Origin: Peteryoungia aggregata LMG 23059
GTDB lineage: Bacteria; Pseudomonadota; Alphaproteobacteria; Rhizobiales; Rhizobiaceae
Length of the DNA: 64,000 bases
Direction of reading: 5' to 3'
Assembly: GCF_030814435.1 (NCBI RefSeq)
Contig: NZ_JAUSUW010000003.1
Location: 248,001 to 312,000, forward strand
Made by a program: the position numbers and the translations under genes. Each line of letters begins with the position of its first letter. The stretch's first letter is position 1. The notes under the pieces were generated by a model. It did no database searches, was not told the DNA's origin, and saw only the letters and a list, made by a program, of their open reading frames with translations. Positions 35,860 to 45,471 of this stretch are shown in pieces.

Positions 35860-36852
35860 ATGAAGAAAACCCTCCTCAGTCTCTTTGCCTTGGCCGCGAT
35901 GTCGACGACCGCGCTTGCGGCCGATATCAAGCCGGCGCTGGTCTACGGCACGGGCGGCAAGTTCGACAAATCCTTCAACGAAGCCGCCTATGGTGGCGCC
36001 GAGAAGTTCAAGGCCGAAACCGGCATCGACTACCGCGATTTCGAGCCGACCAGCGACACGCAGGGCGAACAGGCGATCCGCAACTTCGCCTCGCGCGGTT
36101 TCAACCCGGTCGTCGCCGTTTCCTTCGCCTGGACGTCGGCCATCGAAAAGGTCGCCGCCGAATTCCCGGACACCCAGTTCGTGATCGTCGATTCCGTCGT
36201 TGACAAGCCGAATGTCCGTTCGGTTGTCTACAAGGAGCATGAGGGTTCCTACCTCGTCGGCCTGCTCGCAGGTATGGCTTCGACTTCCGGCAAGGTCGGC
36301 TTCGTCGGCGGCATGGACATCCCGCTGATCCGCAAGTTCGCCTGTGGCTACGAGCAGGGCGCTCGCGCTGCCAAGGCCGACATCGAAGTCTTCCAGAACA
36401 TGACCGGCACGACGGGCGCTGCCTGGAACGACCCGGTTCGCGGCGGTGAGCTTACCAAGAACCAGATCGACCAGGGCGCGGACGTCGTCTACGCAGCTGC
36501 CGGTGCGACCGGCCTCGGCGTTCTCCAGACCGCTGCCGACAACGGCAAGCTGTCGATCGGCGTCGATTCCAACCAGAACCACCTACATCCGGGTTCGGTC
36601 CTGACCTCGATGGTCAAGCGCGTCGACCTCGCCGTCTACAACGCCTATGCCGATTCCAAGGGTGACAAGTTCACCCCCGGCCTGCAGGCGCTCGGCGTTG
36701 CCGAAGATGGCGTCGGCTACGCGCTCGACGACAACAATGCCAAGCTGATCACCGCCGACATGAAGGCTGCCGTTGAGAAGGCCAAGGCCGACATCATCGC
36801 CGGGACCATCAAGGTGCATGACTACATGTCGGACAATTCCTGCCCGAAGTGA
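35860..36852 (+). CDS. BMP-family nucleoside-binding ABC transporter protein
   Basis: A 330-residue periplasmic binding protein of the Bmp/PnrA family. A signal peptide (cut near TALAADIKP) is followed by GGKFDKSFNEAAYGG, the GLLAGMAS core and the NQNHLHPGSVLTS block. There is no lipobox Cys, so it is soluble. Family members bind purine nucleosides. The operon context (cdd, nucleoside phosphorylase, deoC, deoA) supports this. It is followed by a strong hairpin before the ATPase gene. Confidence 0.92.
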   Translation: MKKTLLSLFALAAMSTTALAADIKPALVYGTGGKFDKSFNEAAYGGAEKFKAETGIDYRDFEPTSDTQGEQAIRNFASRGFNPVVAVSFAWTSAIEKVAAEFPDTQFVIVDSVVDKPNVRSVVYKEHEGSYLVGLLAGMASTSGKVGFVGGMDIPLIRKFACGYEQGARAAKADIEVFQNMTGTTGAAWNDPVRGGELTKNQIDQGADVVYAAAGATGLGVLQTAADNGKLSIGVDSNQNHLHPGSVLTSMVKRVDLAVYNAYADSKGDKFTPGLQALGVAEDGVGYALDDNNAKLITADMKAAVEKAKADIIAGTIKVHDYMSDNSCPK

Positions 36853-36864
36853 GTGCAAATCCGG

Positions 36865-36901
36865 GCGCAGGACGGCTCATTTGTCGTCCTGCGCTTTTTT
36901 T
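36865..36901 (+). terminator. Intrinsic terminator/attenuator after the binding-protein gene
   Basis: A 10-bp stem (36865-36874 with 36885-36894, GCGCAGGACG/CGTCCTGCGC) followed by seven T. Since the ATPase gene starts 18 bases later in the same orientation, it most likely reduces expression of the downstream genes relative to the binding protein. Confidence 0.8.
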
Positions 36902-36918
36902 ATGTCTGGGAGACCGGA

Positions 36919-38439
36919 ATGAGTACAGCGAGCCAGGCACCCGCGATCGAACTGATCGGCATCGACAAGAAGTTCGGTGCGGTGCATGCCAACAAGAATA
37001 TCAATCTGACGGTCGCCAAGGGCTCGATCCACGGCATCATCGGTGAAAACGGCGCCGGAAAATCGACGCTGATGTCGATCCTTTACGGCTTCTATCAGGC
37101 CGACCATGGATCCATCCAGATCGACGGCAAGCCGATCACCATCAAGGACAGTCAGACCGCCATCAATTCCGGGATCGGCATGGTGCACCAGCACTTCATG
37201 CTGGTCGAGAATTTCACCGTGCTCGAGAACCTGATGCTCGGCGCCGAAGGCGGCGCCCTGCTCGGCAAGGGCACGGATGCGGCGCGCGCGGCGCTGAAGA
37301 AGCTGGAAGAAGACTATGAACTGGAAGTGGATCCCGATGCGATCATCGAGGAACTGCCTGTTGGTCTGCAGCAACGCGTCGAAATCCTGAAAGCGCTTTA
37401 TCGCGGCGCCGAGATCCTGATCCTCGACGAGCCGACGGGCGTGCTGACGCCGGCGGAAGCCGATCACCTGTTCAAGATCCTCGGCGTGCTGCGAGACCAG
37501 GGCAAGACGGTCATCCTGATCACCCACAAGCTCCGCGAGATCATGGCAATCACCGATACGGTGTCGGTCATGCGCCGGGGCGAGATGGTTGCGACCCGCA
37601 AGACCTCGGAGACCACGGTCGAAGAGCTCGCCGAGCTGATGGTCGGTCGCCGCGTGCTGCTGCATGTCGAGAAGAAGCCGGCCAATCCGGGCGATGTCTT
37701 CCTCTCCGTGCGCAACCTGACGGTCAAGGACAACCGCGGCGTCGTCATGGTCGACAATGTCTCCTTCGACGTTCGCGATGGCGAGATCGTCGGGATCGCG
37801 GGTGTCGCCGGCAATGGCCAGAGCGAGCTTCTGGAAGCGATCACCGGCATCCGCAAGCCGACCTCGGGCGAGATCTGGATCAATGGGAAAAACGTCGCCG
37901 GCCTTGATCCGGCGGAACTGCGCGGCATCGGCGTGGCGCATATCCCCGAAGACCGCCATCATATGGGCTTGGTGCTTCCCTTCGAGGAGAGCCAGAATGC
38001 CATTCTCGGCTATCACCGCGACGAGCGCTACGGGAAAGGGCCGTTCCTAAACCCAGACCTGATCCGCAAGGCGGCGGTGGAAGAGATCGAGAAATACGAC
38101 ATCCGTCCGCCGAACCCGCGATTGAAGACGGCCAACTTCTCCGGCGGCAACCAGCAGAAGATCGTCGTTGCGCGCGAAATCGAGCGCGACCCGAAGCTTC
38201 TGATCGTCGGGCAGCCGACACGCGGCGTCGATATCGGGGCGATCGAATTCATTCACAAGCGGATCGTGGAAACGCGCGACGCCGGCAAGGCCGTGCTGCT
38301 CGTCTCCGTCGAACTCGACGAGATCCGCTCGCTCTCCGACCGCATTCTGGTGATGTTCGCCGGCAAGGTGGTCGGCGAGAAGACGCCTGACACAGGCGAA
38401 CAGACACTCGGCCTGATGATGGCCGGTATTGCCGCTTGA
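36919..38439 (+). CDS. Nucleoside ABC transporter ATP-binding protein (double ATPase)
   Basis: A 506-residue protein with two ABC domains, as in RbsA/YufO-type importers. The first has GENGAGKST, a short [15 protein letters not shown] signature region and ILDEPTGVL; the second has a modified [10 protein letters not shown] loop, [15 protein letters not shown] and GQPTRGVD, so probably only one site is fully canonical. The ATG at 36919 has GGGAG upstream. In-frame codons before it lie in the terminator. It energises the two permeases that follow. Confidence 0.92.
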   Translation: MSTASQAPAIELIGIDKKFGAVHANKNINLTVAKGSIHGIIGENGAGKSTLMSILYGFYQADHGSIQIDGKPITIKDSQTAINSGIGMVHQHFMLVENFTVLENLMLGAEGGALLGKGTDAARAALKKLEEDYELEVDPDAIIEELPVGLQQRVEILKALYRGAEILILDEPTGVLTPAEADHLFKILGVLRDQGKTVILITHKLREIMAITDTVSVMRRGEMVATRKTSETTVEELAELMVGRRVLLHVEKKPANPGDVFLSVRNLTVKDNRGVVMVDNVSFDVRDGEIVGIAGVAGNGQSELLEAITGIRKPTSGEIWINGKNVAGLDPAELRGIGVAHIPEDRHHMGLVLPFEESQNAILGYHRDERYGKGPFLNPDLIRKAAVEEIEKYDIRPPNPRLKTANFSGGNQQKIVVAREIERDPKLLIVGQPTRGVDIGAIEFIHKRIVETRDAGKAVLLVSVELDEIRSLSDRILVMFAGKVVGEKTPDTGEQTLGLMMAGIAA

Positions 38440-38446
38440 GGATTTG

Positions 38447-39550
38447 ATGAGCACTGCATCCGTACCCCTTCCGAACTGGATCAACTATGCGCTGCTGCCG
38501 CTGATCAACCTCACGCTCGCTTTTCTGATGTCGGGCCTCGTGGTCTGGATCATCGGGGAAAACCCGTGGGAAGCACTGAAGCTGATGATCGAGGGCGCAC
38601 TCGGCAGCGGCGAAGGCATCGGCTTCACTCTGTTTTATGCGACGAGCTTCATTTTCACCGGGCTTTCGGTGGCGGTGGCCTATCATGCCGGCCTGTTCAA
38701 CATCGGCTCGGAAGGCCAGGCCTATCTCGGTGGTCTCGGTGCAGCCCTCGCGGCACTCGCGCTCGATCACTATGTGCCGTGGTATGTCACCATGCCGTTC
38801 GCCATCATGGCGGCGGCACTCTTCGGTGCTGCCTGGGCGCTGATCCCGGCCTGGCTGCAGGCCAAGCGCGGCAGCCACATCGTCATCACCACGATCATGT
38901 TCAACTTCATCGGCGCAGCGCTGATGGTCTATCTGCTGGTCAACGTGCTGATCGTGCCCGGCAAGATGGCGCCGGAGACCCGCACCTTCCTCGAAGGCGG
39001 CCAGCTGCCGAAGCTCGACTGGCTGATCGCGATGTTCGGCGGCACGCTCGGGCCTGCCCCGTTCAACGTGTCCTTCCTGATCGCGCTCGTGATGTGCGTC
39101 GTCGTCTGGGTGCTGATCTGGCGCACGAAGCTCGGTTATGAGATGCGCACGCTCGGCATCAGTCGGTCGGCAGCCGCCTATGCGGGCATTCCCTATGTGA
39201 AGATTGTCATGATCACCATGCTGATCTCGGGTGGTCTGGCCGGCATGATGGCGCTCAATCCGGTGCTCGGGGCCTCTGCCCGCCTGCAAGTGGAATTCGT
39301 CGCCGGTGCCGGCTTCGTCGGGATTGCCGTGTCGCTGATGGGGCGCAACCATCCGCTCGGGATCGTGCTCGCCGCCATCCTATTCGGCGTGCTGTATCAG
39401 GGGGGCGCGTGGCTCTCCTTCGACATGCCGAACATCACCCGCGAAATGATCGTGGTCATCCAGGGTCTGGTGATCCTGTTTGCCGGCGCGCTGGAATTCA
39501 TGTGCCGCCCGATGATCGTGCGGATCTACCAGACACTGACCAAGGCCTGA
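38447..39550 (+). CDS. Nucleoside ABC transporter permease 1
   Basis: A 367-residue inner-membrane protein of the BPD_transp_2 (RbsC/YufP) family with about 8-10 membrane helices and the AGLFNIGSEGQAYLG motif (about residues 79-93). TTGAGGA precedes the ATG at 38447. Its upstream overlap with the ATPase stop is not needed. It forms a heterodimeric channel with the following permease. Confidence 0.9.
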   Translation: MSTASVPLPNWINYALLPLINLTLAFLMSGLVVWIIGENPWEALKLMIEGALGSGEGIGFTLFYATSFIFTGLSVAVAYHAGLFNIGSEGQAYLGGLGAALAALALDHYVPWYVTMPFAIMAAALFGAAWALIPAWLQAKRGSHIVITTIMFNFIGAALMVYLLVNVLIVPGKMAPETRTFLEGGQLPKLDWLIAMFGGTLGPAPFNVSFLIALVMCVVVWVLIWRTKLGYEMRTLGISRSAAAYAGIPYVKIVMITMLISGGLAGMMALNPVLGASARLQVEFVAGAGFVGIAVSLMGRNHPLGIVLAAILFGVLYQGGAWLSFDMPNITREMIVVIQGLVILFAGALEFMCRPMIVRIYQTLTKA

Positions 39551-39560
39551 GGACGCGACC

Positions 39561-40532
39561 ATGGAATCCTTTGACATGCTCATCAGCATCCTCGGCTCGA
39601 CGATCCGTCTGTCGATACCGTTGATCCTCGCGGCACTCGCCGGCCTCTATTCGGAACGCGCCGGTGTCTTCGACATCGGGCTTGAGGGCAAGATGCTGGC
39701 GGCCGCCTTCGCGGCGGCCTGCGTCGCCTATCTCACCGGTTCGGCCTGGCTGGGTCTGTTCTCCGGCATCGCCGTTTCGCTGGTATTCTCGCTGATCCAT
39801 GGCTTTGCCTCGATCACCAATCGCGGCAACCAGATCGTCTCGGGCGTGGCGCTGAACTTCGTCGCAGCGGGCCTGACCGTCGTGCTCGGCCAGGCCTGGT
39901 TCGGCCAGGGCGGCCGCACGCCGCAGATTTCCGGCGAAGCCCGTTTCGCACCGATCACCCTGCCGGGTGCCGACATGATGCGCGACGTGCCCTTCATCGG
40001 GCCGATCTATTCGAACGTGATCTCCGGCAACAACATGCTCACCTACATCGCGTTCCTCGCCGTTCCGATCTCCTGGTGGGTGCTCTATCGTACACGCTTC
40101 GGCCTTCGCCTGCGCGCCGTGGGCGAGAACCCGGGTGCTGTCGATACGGCCGGCATTTCGGTGACCTTCCTGCGCTACCGTGCAGTGCTGGTGGCGGGTC
40201 TGCTCTGCGGCATCGCCGGCACCTATCTCGCGATCGCCCAGTCGGCGGCCTTCATCAAGGACATGTCGGCGGGCAAGGGCTTCATCGCGCTTGCAGCCCT
40301 CATCTTCGCCAAGTGGAAGCCGGTGCCGGTGATGTTCGCCTGCCTGTTGTTCGGTTTCCTCGATGCGCTCGCCAACTTCATGCAGGGCAAGGAGATCCCC
40401 GTGATCGGCGAAGTGCCGGTGCAGCTCTTCCAGGCCCTGCCCTATATCCTGACATGCATTCTGCTTGCGGGCTTCATCGGCTCTGCCAACCCGCCGAAGG
40501 CCGGCGGCGTGGCCTATTCGAAGGAGCGTTAA
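39561..40532 (+). CDS. Nucleoside ABC transporter permease 2
   Basis: A 323-residue BPD_transp_2 permease (YufQ-like) with the AGVFDIGLEGKML motif (about 34-46) and ISGVAL-type helices. It starts 10 bases after permease 1. It partners with it in one importer. The cytidine deaminase gene follows after 3 bases. Confidence 0.9.
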   Translation: MESFDMLISILGSTIRLSIPLILAALAGLYSERAGVFDIGLEGKMLAAAFAAACVAYLTGSAWLGLFSGIAVSLVFSLIHGFASITNRGNQIVSGVALNFVAAGLTVVLGQAWFGQGGRTPQISGEARFAPITLPGADMMRDVPFIGPIYSNVISGNNMLTYIAFLAVPISWWVLYRTRFGLRLRAVGENPGAVDTAGISVTFLRYRAVLVAGLLCGIAGTYLAIAQSAAFIKDMSAGKGFIALAALIFAKWKPVPVMFACLLFGFLDALANFMQGKEIPVIGEVPVQLFQALPYILTCILLAGFIGSANPPKAGGVAYSKER

Positions 40533-40535
40533 TCC

Positions 40536-40928
40536 ATGGCTCACGACCTGTTTGAAGCGGCGCACGGCGCGATGAAATTCGCGCATGCGCCCTATTCCAA
40601 GTTCCCGGTCGGTGCTGCGATCCGAGCCGATGACGGCCGGATCTATACCGGCGCCAATATCGAGAACCTCTCCTTCCCGCAGGGCTGGTGTGCCGAACCG
40701 ACGGCGATCGGCTGCATGATCATGGGCGGGGGGAAAAAGATCGTCGAGATGGCGGTGATTGCCGAGAAGCTGGCGCTTTGCCCGCCCTGTGGCGGCTGCC
40801 GCCAGAAGATCTCGGAATTCGCATCCGCTGACACGAAGATCTACCTCTGCGACGAAGTGGGCGTGCAAAAGACCATGACGATGGACGAACTGCTGCCGCT
40901 CAGCTTCAAGACGGACATCCTCGGATGA
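40536..40928 (+). CDS. cdd: Cytidine deaminase
   Basis: A 130-residue Zn enzyme converting cytidine or deoxycytidine to uridine or deoxyuridine. The motifs are CAE (Cys52, catalytic Glu54) and PPCGGCRQ with Cys85 and Cys88 as zinc ligands, the short tetrameric form. It overlaps the next gene by ATGA. It fits the pathway of imported pyrimidine nucleosides. Confidence 0.93.
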   Translation: MAHDLFEAAHGAMKFAHAPYSKFPVGAAIRADDGRIYTGANIENLSFPQGWCAEPTAIGCMIMGGGKKIVEMAVIAEKLALCPPCGGCRQKISEFASADTKIYLCDEVGVQKTMTMDELLPLSFKTDILG

Positions 40929-41731
40929 AGGCGGCCGTGGATCTGCTCGTCGAGCGGCTCAAAGGGCTCGTTCCGCGCCATGCGATCGTGCTCGGCTCGG
41001 GCCTCGGTTCGCTGGTCAACGAAGTCCGCGATGCGGTGCGCGTGCCCTATGCGGAGCTTCCCGGATTTCCGTTGAGCGGCGTGTCGGGCCATGCGGGCGA
41101 GATCGTTGCCGGCTATCTGGGACGCACGCCTGTCATCATGCTCGCCGGACGCATGCATTACTACGAACACGGCGATGCGAATGCGATGCGCAAGCCGATC
41201 GAGGTGCTGATGGGGCTTGGCGTCAAATCGCTGATCCTCACCAATGCGGCCGGATCGCTGCGGGAAGACATGCCGCCTGGTTCGGTCATGCAGATCACCG
41301 ATCACATCAACTTTTCCGGCAAGAACCCGCTGATCGGCGAGCCGAGTGATGGGCGCTTTGTTGGCATGACCTCGGCCTATGATGCCGAGCTGCAGGCAGC
41401 CATGCGGGCGGCAGCGGAGGCAGAGGGCGTGCCGCTGTCGCAGGGCGTCTATATGTGGTTCTCCGGCCCGAGCTTCGAGACGCCGGCGGAGATCCGCATG
41501 GCGCGTGTGTTGGGCGCCGACGCCGTCGGCATGTCGACCGTGCCGGAGGTCATTCTGGCCCGTTTCTATGGCCTGAGGGTTGCAGCTGCCTCCGTGATCA
41601 CCAATTATGGGGCAGGCATGACCGGTGGCGAACTCAGCCACGAAGAAACCAAAGACATGGCGCCGATCGGCGGCAAACGTCTGGCCACCATCCTGAAACG
41701 GATGATCGGCGGAGGAAATGACATTGGATAA
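40925..41731 (+). CDS. punA: Purine-nucleoside phosphorylase (class II, trimeric type)
   Basis: A 268-residue PNP that splits purine nucleosides with phosphate into base and (deoxy)ribose-1-phosphate. LGSGLG (phosphate loop, about 21-26), the GRMHYYEHG loop, LTNAAGSL and FETPAEIRM are visible. It overlaps cdd by ATGA and deoC by 14 bases. The gene name could also be deoD by role; the sequence type is PunA-like. Confidence 0.9.
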   Translation: MKAAVDLLVERLKGLVPRHAIVLGSGLGSLVNEVRDAVRVPYAELPGFPLSGVSGHAGEIVAGYLGRTPVIMLAGRMHYYEHGDANAMRKPIEVLMGLGVKSLILTNAAGSLREDMPPGSVMQITDHINFSGKNPLIGEPSDGRFVGMTSAYDAELQAAMRAAAEAEGVPLSQGVYMWFSGPSFETPAEIRMARVLGADAVGMSTVPEVILARFYGLRVAAASVITNYGAGMTGGELSHEETKDMAPIGGKRLATILKRMIGGGNDIG

Positions 41732-42494
41732 CCACGAACTGCGCGCTGTCGCTTCGCGGGCGCTTTCGCTGCTCGACCTCACCAACCTCAAGGACGACTG
41801 CACGCCCGAACAGATCGTGACGCTCTGCGGGCGCGCCCAGAGCGTCTTTGGACCGACGGCCGCCATCTGCATCTGGCCACGCTTCGTCATGCAGGCGCGC
41901 ACCCTGCTTGGCCCCGATAGCCCGATCCGCATTGCGACCGTCGTCAACTTCCCCTCGGGCGAGATGAAGACCGAGGACGTGCTGGCCGAGACGCGCGATG
42001 CCGTGGCTGACGGCGCAGACGATATCGACCTCGTGATCCCCTATCGCGCGTTCGCCAAGGGTGACGAGAAGGCCGTGAGCGAGATGGTCGCGGCGGTCAA
42101 GGGCGCCTGCGGTCCGGCGATCCTGAAGACGATCCTGGAAACCGGCGAGCTCAAGGATATCGCACTGATCCGCCGTGCCTCGGATCTGGCGATCGCGGCC
42201 GGTGCCGACTTCATCAAGACCTCGACGGGCAAGGTTGGCGTGAATGCCACGCTCGAAGCCGCCGACATCATGCTGCAGGCGATCCGCGACAGCCGCAAGA
42301 ACGTCGGCTTCAAGCCGGCGGGCGGGATCTCGACGGTAGCCGATGCCGCCCTTTACCTCAGCCTTGCCGACACGATCATGGGCGAGGACTGGGTGATGCC
42401 GTCGACCTTCCGCTTCGGTGCTTCGGGCCTTCTCGACAACATTCTTGCAGTCCTCTCGGGCGAGCGCTCGACCGCTGCTGCGTCGGGGTATTGA
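41718..42494 (+). CDS. deoC: Deoxyribose-phosphate aldolase
   Basis: A 258-residue class I aldolase splitting deoxyribose-5-phosphate into acetaldehyde and glyceraldehyde-3-phosphate. The Schiff-base Lys lies in DFIKTSTGK (about 174-182), with LVIPYRA-type and KPAGGIST strands. It begins inside the end of the phosphorylase gene and is followed three bases later by deoA. Confidence 0.93.
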   Translation: MTLDNHELRAVASRALSLLDLTNLKDDCTPEQIVTLCGRAQSVFGPTAAICIWPRFVMQARTLLGPDSPIRIATVVNFPSGEMKTEDVLAETRDAVADGADDIDLVIPYRAFAKGDEKAVSEMVAAVKGACGPAILKTILETGELKDIALIRRASDLAIAAGADFIKTSTGKVGVNATLEAADIMLQAIRDSRKNVGFKPAGGISTVADAALYLSLADTIMGEDWVMPSTFRFGASGLLDNILAVLSGERSTAAASGY

Positions 42495-42497
42495 GCC

Positions 42498-43814
42498 ATG
42501 CTTCCCCAGGAGATCATCCGGCGCAAGCGTGATGGCGCGACCCTCAGCCGCGAGGAGATTGCCGGCTTCATCGAGGGGCTGTCCAAGGAGACGATTTCCG
42601 AGGGGCAGGTCGCGGCATTTGCCATGGCTGTGTTCTTTCGGGGCATGACACCAGACGAGATCGTGGCCCTGACGCTTGCCATGCGCGATTCCGGTGACGT
42701 TCTCTCCTGGGCAGGCGTTGGCAAGCCGGTGGCGGACAAACATTCGACCGGCGGCGTCGGTGACAATGTCTCGCTGATGCTGGCGCCGATCGTGGCGGCC
42801 TGCGGGCTTGCCGTGCCGATGATCTCTGGGCGCGGGCTCGGCCATACCGGCGGCACGCTCGACAAGCTGCAGTCCATCCCCGGCTATGACGTGATGCCCG
42901 ACAATGTCACCTTCCGCCGGACGGTGGACCGGGCCGGCTGCGCGATCATCGGCCAGACGGGCGATCTCGCGCCTGCCGACAAGCGGCTCTATGGGATCCG
43001 CGATGTGACCGCGACGGTTGAATCCATTCCGCTGATCACGGCCTCCATCCTGTCCAAGAAGCTAGCAGCCGGACTTGAAAGCCTTGTGCTCGACGTGAAG
43101 GTCGGCAATGGCGCTTTCATGGCGAAGAGCGAGGATGCGGAGGCCTTAGCCCGCTCGCTGGTTCGGGTCGCCAATGGTGCCGGCGTGAAGACCACGGCGC
43201 TTTTGACCGACATGAACGAGCCGCTCGCCGACTGTGCCGGAAACGCGATCGAAGTGCAGAATGCCGTCGATTTCCTGCAGGGCAAGAAGAGCGGCACGCG
43301 TCTCGAAGAGGTGACGCTCGCCTTAGGCGCCGAGATGCTGGTCAATGCAGGTGTCGAAACCGACCAGGCGGTGGCACTCGCCCGCTGCAGCGAGGCTCTT
43401 GCCTCCGGCAAGGCGGCCGAGATCTTCGGGCAGATGGTCAGCGAGCTCGGCGGACCCAAGGATTTCATGAAGAAGGCGGAAGGCTATCTGCCGCGCGCCA
43501 AGGTCGAAGTGGGCGTTCTTGCCGAGCAGGACGGTTATCTCAGCGGCTGCTACACGCGTGGGCTAGGGCTTGCCGTTGTCGCGCTTGGTGGTGGTCGTCA
43601 GCGTCCGAGCGACACGATCGATCACGGCGTGGGTCTCTCCGGCTTCAAGCCACTGGGAACGAAGGTCGCGAAGGGTGAGCCGATCGCCTTCGTTCAGGCC
43701 AATGACGAGGCATCTGCCAAACAGGCCGCGAAGACCGTCTCCGACTGCTATCGGATTTCGGAAACGAAGCCGGCTGCCACACCAGTCATCGGGCTCAGGA
43801 TTGGCGCAGAGTAA
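42498..43814 (+). CDS. deoA: Thymidine phosphorylase
   Basis: A 438-residue pyrimidine-nucleoside phosphorylase. The [12 protein letters not shown] phosphate site (about residues 81-92), [11 protein letters not shown] (about 113-123) and [11 protein letters not shown] are all visible. It produces deoxyribose-1-phosphate, which DeoB and DeoC then process. It is the last gene of the rightward nucleoside operon, before the inverted-repeat element. Confidence 0.95.
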   Translation: MLPQEIIRRKRDGATLSREEIAGFIEGLSKETISEGQVAAFAMAVFFRGMTPDEIVALTLAMRDSGDVLSWAGVGKPVADKHSTGGVGDNVSLMLAPIVAACGLAVPMISGRGLGHTGGTLDKLQSIPGYDVMPDNVTFRRTVDRAGCAIIGQTGDLAPADKRLYGIRDVTATVESIPLITASILSKKLAAGLESLVLDVKVGNGAFMAKSEDAEALARSLVRVANGAGVKTTALLTDMNEPLADCAGNAIEVQNAVDFLQGKKSGTRLEEVTLALGAEMLVNAGVETDQAVALARCSEALASGKAAEIFGQMVSELGGPKDFMKKAEGYLPRAKVEVGVLAEQDGYLSGCYTRGLGLAVVALGGGRQRPSDTIDHGVGLSGFKPLGTKVAKGEPIAFVQANDEASAKQAAKTVSDCYRISETKPAATPVIGLRIGAE

Positions 43815-43828
43815 AGGCCAAAGGCCTT

Positions 43829-44093
43829 ATGCCAAATCTCGGTGATAGGAACCTATAGGATGGCTTATGGCGGGGCGCTGGTTAGGCGCGACGCGCCGGG
43901 CGATGCTGTCGCATCGACCAAGCGGCGCAACAACGTCAGAGGCCTGCCATAAGCCACCTTCGGTCGGCTACTCGTCCCTTCTGGCGTCGTCGAGATCCTC
44001 GACCAATGCGCAAAGCATCGCTCTTCGAACCTCTCCTAGCCAGCAGGAACGATCGAGCCGATCCTATAGGTCACTATCATCGAGACTTGGCAT
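43829..44093. repeat. 265-bp intergenic element with long imperfect inverted repeats
   Basis: The outer arms (43829-43860 and 44063-44093) match over about 32 positions with few mismatches (ATGCCAAATCTCGG against the reverse of CGAGACTTGGCAT, then ACCTATAGGA). Inner arms TGGCTTATGGC (43861-43871) and GCCATAAGCCA (43946-43956) form a second palindrome. The right arm ends at the stop codon of the protease gene. It has the form of a MITE or rhizobial intergenic palindrome. No gene is inside. Confidence 0.7.
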
Positions 44094-44611
44094 CACTGGA
44101 TCATCCGCAGCGTGCGGTTCTCGGCCGTGTAGGACTTCAGCTTCTTCATGAAGCTCATCCCGACCAGTGTGGATGACAGCGCCTGATCGGAAAGCACGAA
44201 GGCATCCACCTCACGGACCCGGATGCTGCCGATCTCGATGCGGTCAAGCACGACATGGGCGGCCTTGATCGAGCCGTTGGCCGTGTTGACGTCGTAGCGG
44301 AAATCGAGTGCTGCCGGGCTGAAGCCGAGGCGACGGGCGGTGGAGACATTGATCGCGACCAATGAGGCGCCCGTGTCGACCATGGCGTCAACGGGCTTGC
44401 CATTCATCTTGAACGTGCCCTGGTAGTGGCCGCCCGGCCCCATCGTCAGCACTGTCTGGCCTGATGTTGTGTTGGAGGACTTGGCCGCGACTTCGTCGGG
44501 AGCAGTGGCCTCGCGCTCATCCAGCATGACCTGAACCTTCTCCGCGATTGTCGGCCACTGGCTGGCAGACAAAGCGAGCATCAGGACTGTGAACAGCGTG
44601 CGAGCGAACAT
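44093..44611 (-). CDS. Periplasmic retropepsin-like aspartic protease family protein
   Basis: A 172-residue protein with a signal or anchor segment (FTVLMLALSAS) and a single retropepsin-like domain. The catalytic motif is AMVDTGASLVAIN, with GPGGHYQGTF before it and a flap-like VLDRIEIGSI; it is typically dimeric (TIGR02281-type). Rhizobial relatives are periplasmic. The target is unknown. The stop codon abuts the 265-bp inverted-repeat element. Confidence 0.8.
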   Translation of the reverse strand: MFARTLFTVLMLALSASQWPTIAEKVQVMLDEREATAPDEVAAKSSNTTSGQTVLTMGPGGHYQGTFKMNGKPVDAMVDTGASLVAINVSTARRLGFSPAALDFRYDVNTANGSIKAAHVVLDRIEIGSIRVREVDAFVLSDQALSSTLVGMSFMKKLKSYTAENRTLRMIQ

Positions 44612-44680
44612 CCGTTATCCCCGTGAGCGATCCGCTGATCGTAACAGGCGCTGATCAGAAATTGGATAAGGCACCACGCA

Positions 44681-44710
44681 AAACGGCCCGAAACCAGGGT
44701 TTCGGGCCGT
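44681..44710 (-). terminator. Terminator of the upp unit
   Basis: A 12-bp stem ACGGCCCGAAAC/GTTTCGGGCCGT with a 4-base loop, read on the minus strand just after upp, followed by a short TTT. Confidence 0.7.
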
Positions 44711-44735
44711 CAAAGCTTGCGATCTGGTTAAGAAA

Positions 44736-45365
44736 TCACTTCGTTCCGTACATGCGGTCGCCGGCATCGCCGAGGCCGGGCATGATATAGCCCTTGTCGT
44801 TGAGATGGCTGTCGATGGAGGCCGTGAAGATCGGCACATCAGGGTGGACGGCGTGGAAGTTCTTGATGCCTTCGGGGGCGGCCAGCAGGCAGAGGAAGCG
44901 AATGTTCTTCGCGCCGCGCTCTTTCAGCTTGTCGATGGCGGCGATCGAGGAATTGCCGGTGGCGAGCATGGGATCGACGACAATGACCAGGCGCTCGGCA
45001 AGTGCTTCGGGCGCCTTGAAGTAGTATTCGACGGCCTGCAGGGTCTCGTGATCGCGGTAGACGCCGACATGGGCGACGCGGGCGGCCGGAACCAGTTCCA
45101 GCATGCCTTCCAAGAGGCCGTTGCCGGCGCGCAGGATCGAGGCGAAGACCAGCTTCTTGCCCTCGAGGATCGGCGACTGCATCTCGGTCAGTGGCGTCTC
45201 GATCGTCTCCATGGTGAGCTCGAGGTCGCGGGTGATCTCATAGCAGAGGAGCGTCGAGATTTCGCGCAGCAGACGGCGGAAGCTCGAGGTCGATGTTTCC
45301 TTGCGGCGCATGATCGTCAGCTTGTGCTGCACGAGGGGGTGATCGATGACTGTTACGCCGTCCAT
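44736..45365 (-). CDS. upp: Uracil phosphoribosyltransferase
   Basis: A 209-residue enzyme making UMP from uracil and PRPP. The PRPP loop is [13 protein letters not shown] and the uracil-binding end is [17 protein letters not shown]. The start is ATG 45365; the frame open to 45509 lacks family sequence. It has its own terminator downstream and lies 106 bases after add. Together with the deo genes it salvages pyrimidine bases. Confidence 0.95.
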   Translation of the reverse strand: MDGVTVIDHPLVQHKLTIMRRKETSTSSFRRLLREISTLLCYEITRDLELTMETIETPLTEMQSPILEGKKLVFASILRAGNGLLEGMLELVPAARVAHVGVYRDHETLQAVEYYFKAPEALAERLVIVVDPMLATGNSSIAAIDKLKERGAKNIRFLCLLAAPEGIKNFHAVHPDVPIFTASIDSHLNDKGYIMPGLGDAGDRMYGTK

Positions 45366-45471
45366 GGTCGAGCCTTCTTTTCTTGTTTTCTGAGGTTCTT
45401 CTATTTTCACGTTCTCGGGCGGAGCCGCAAGAGCGATGCCGGATTTTGCCCGGTCTTCAACAGATGCGGTG

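Noticed and set aside
38249..39352. A 367-codon minus-strand frame opposite permease 1
   Set aside because: Arg/His/Asp-rich shadow composition without membrane or enzyme motifs.
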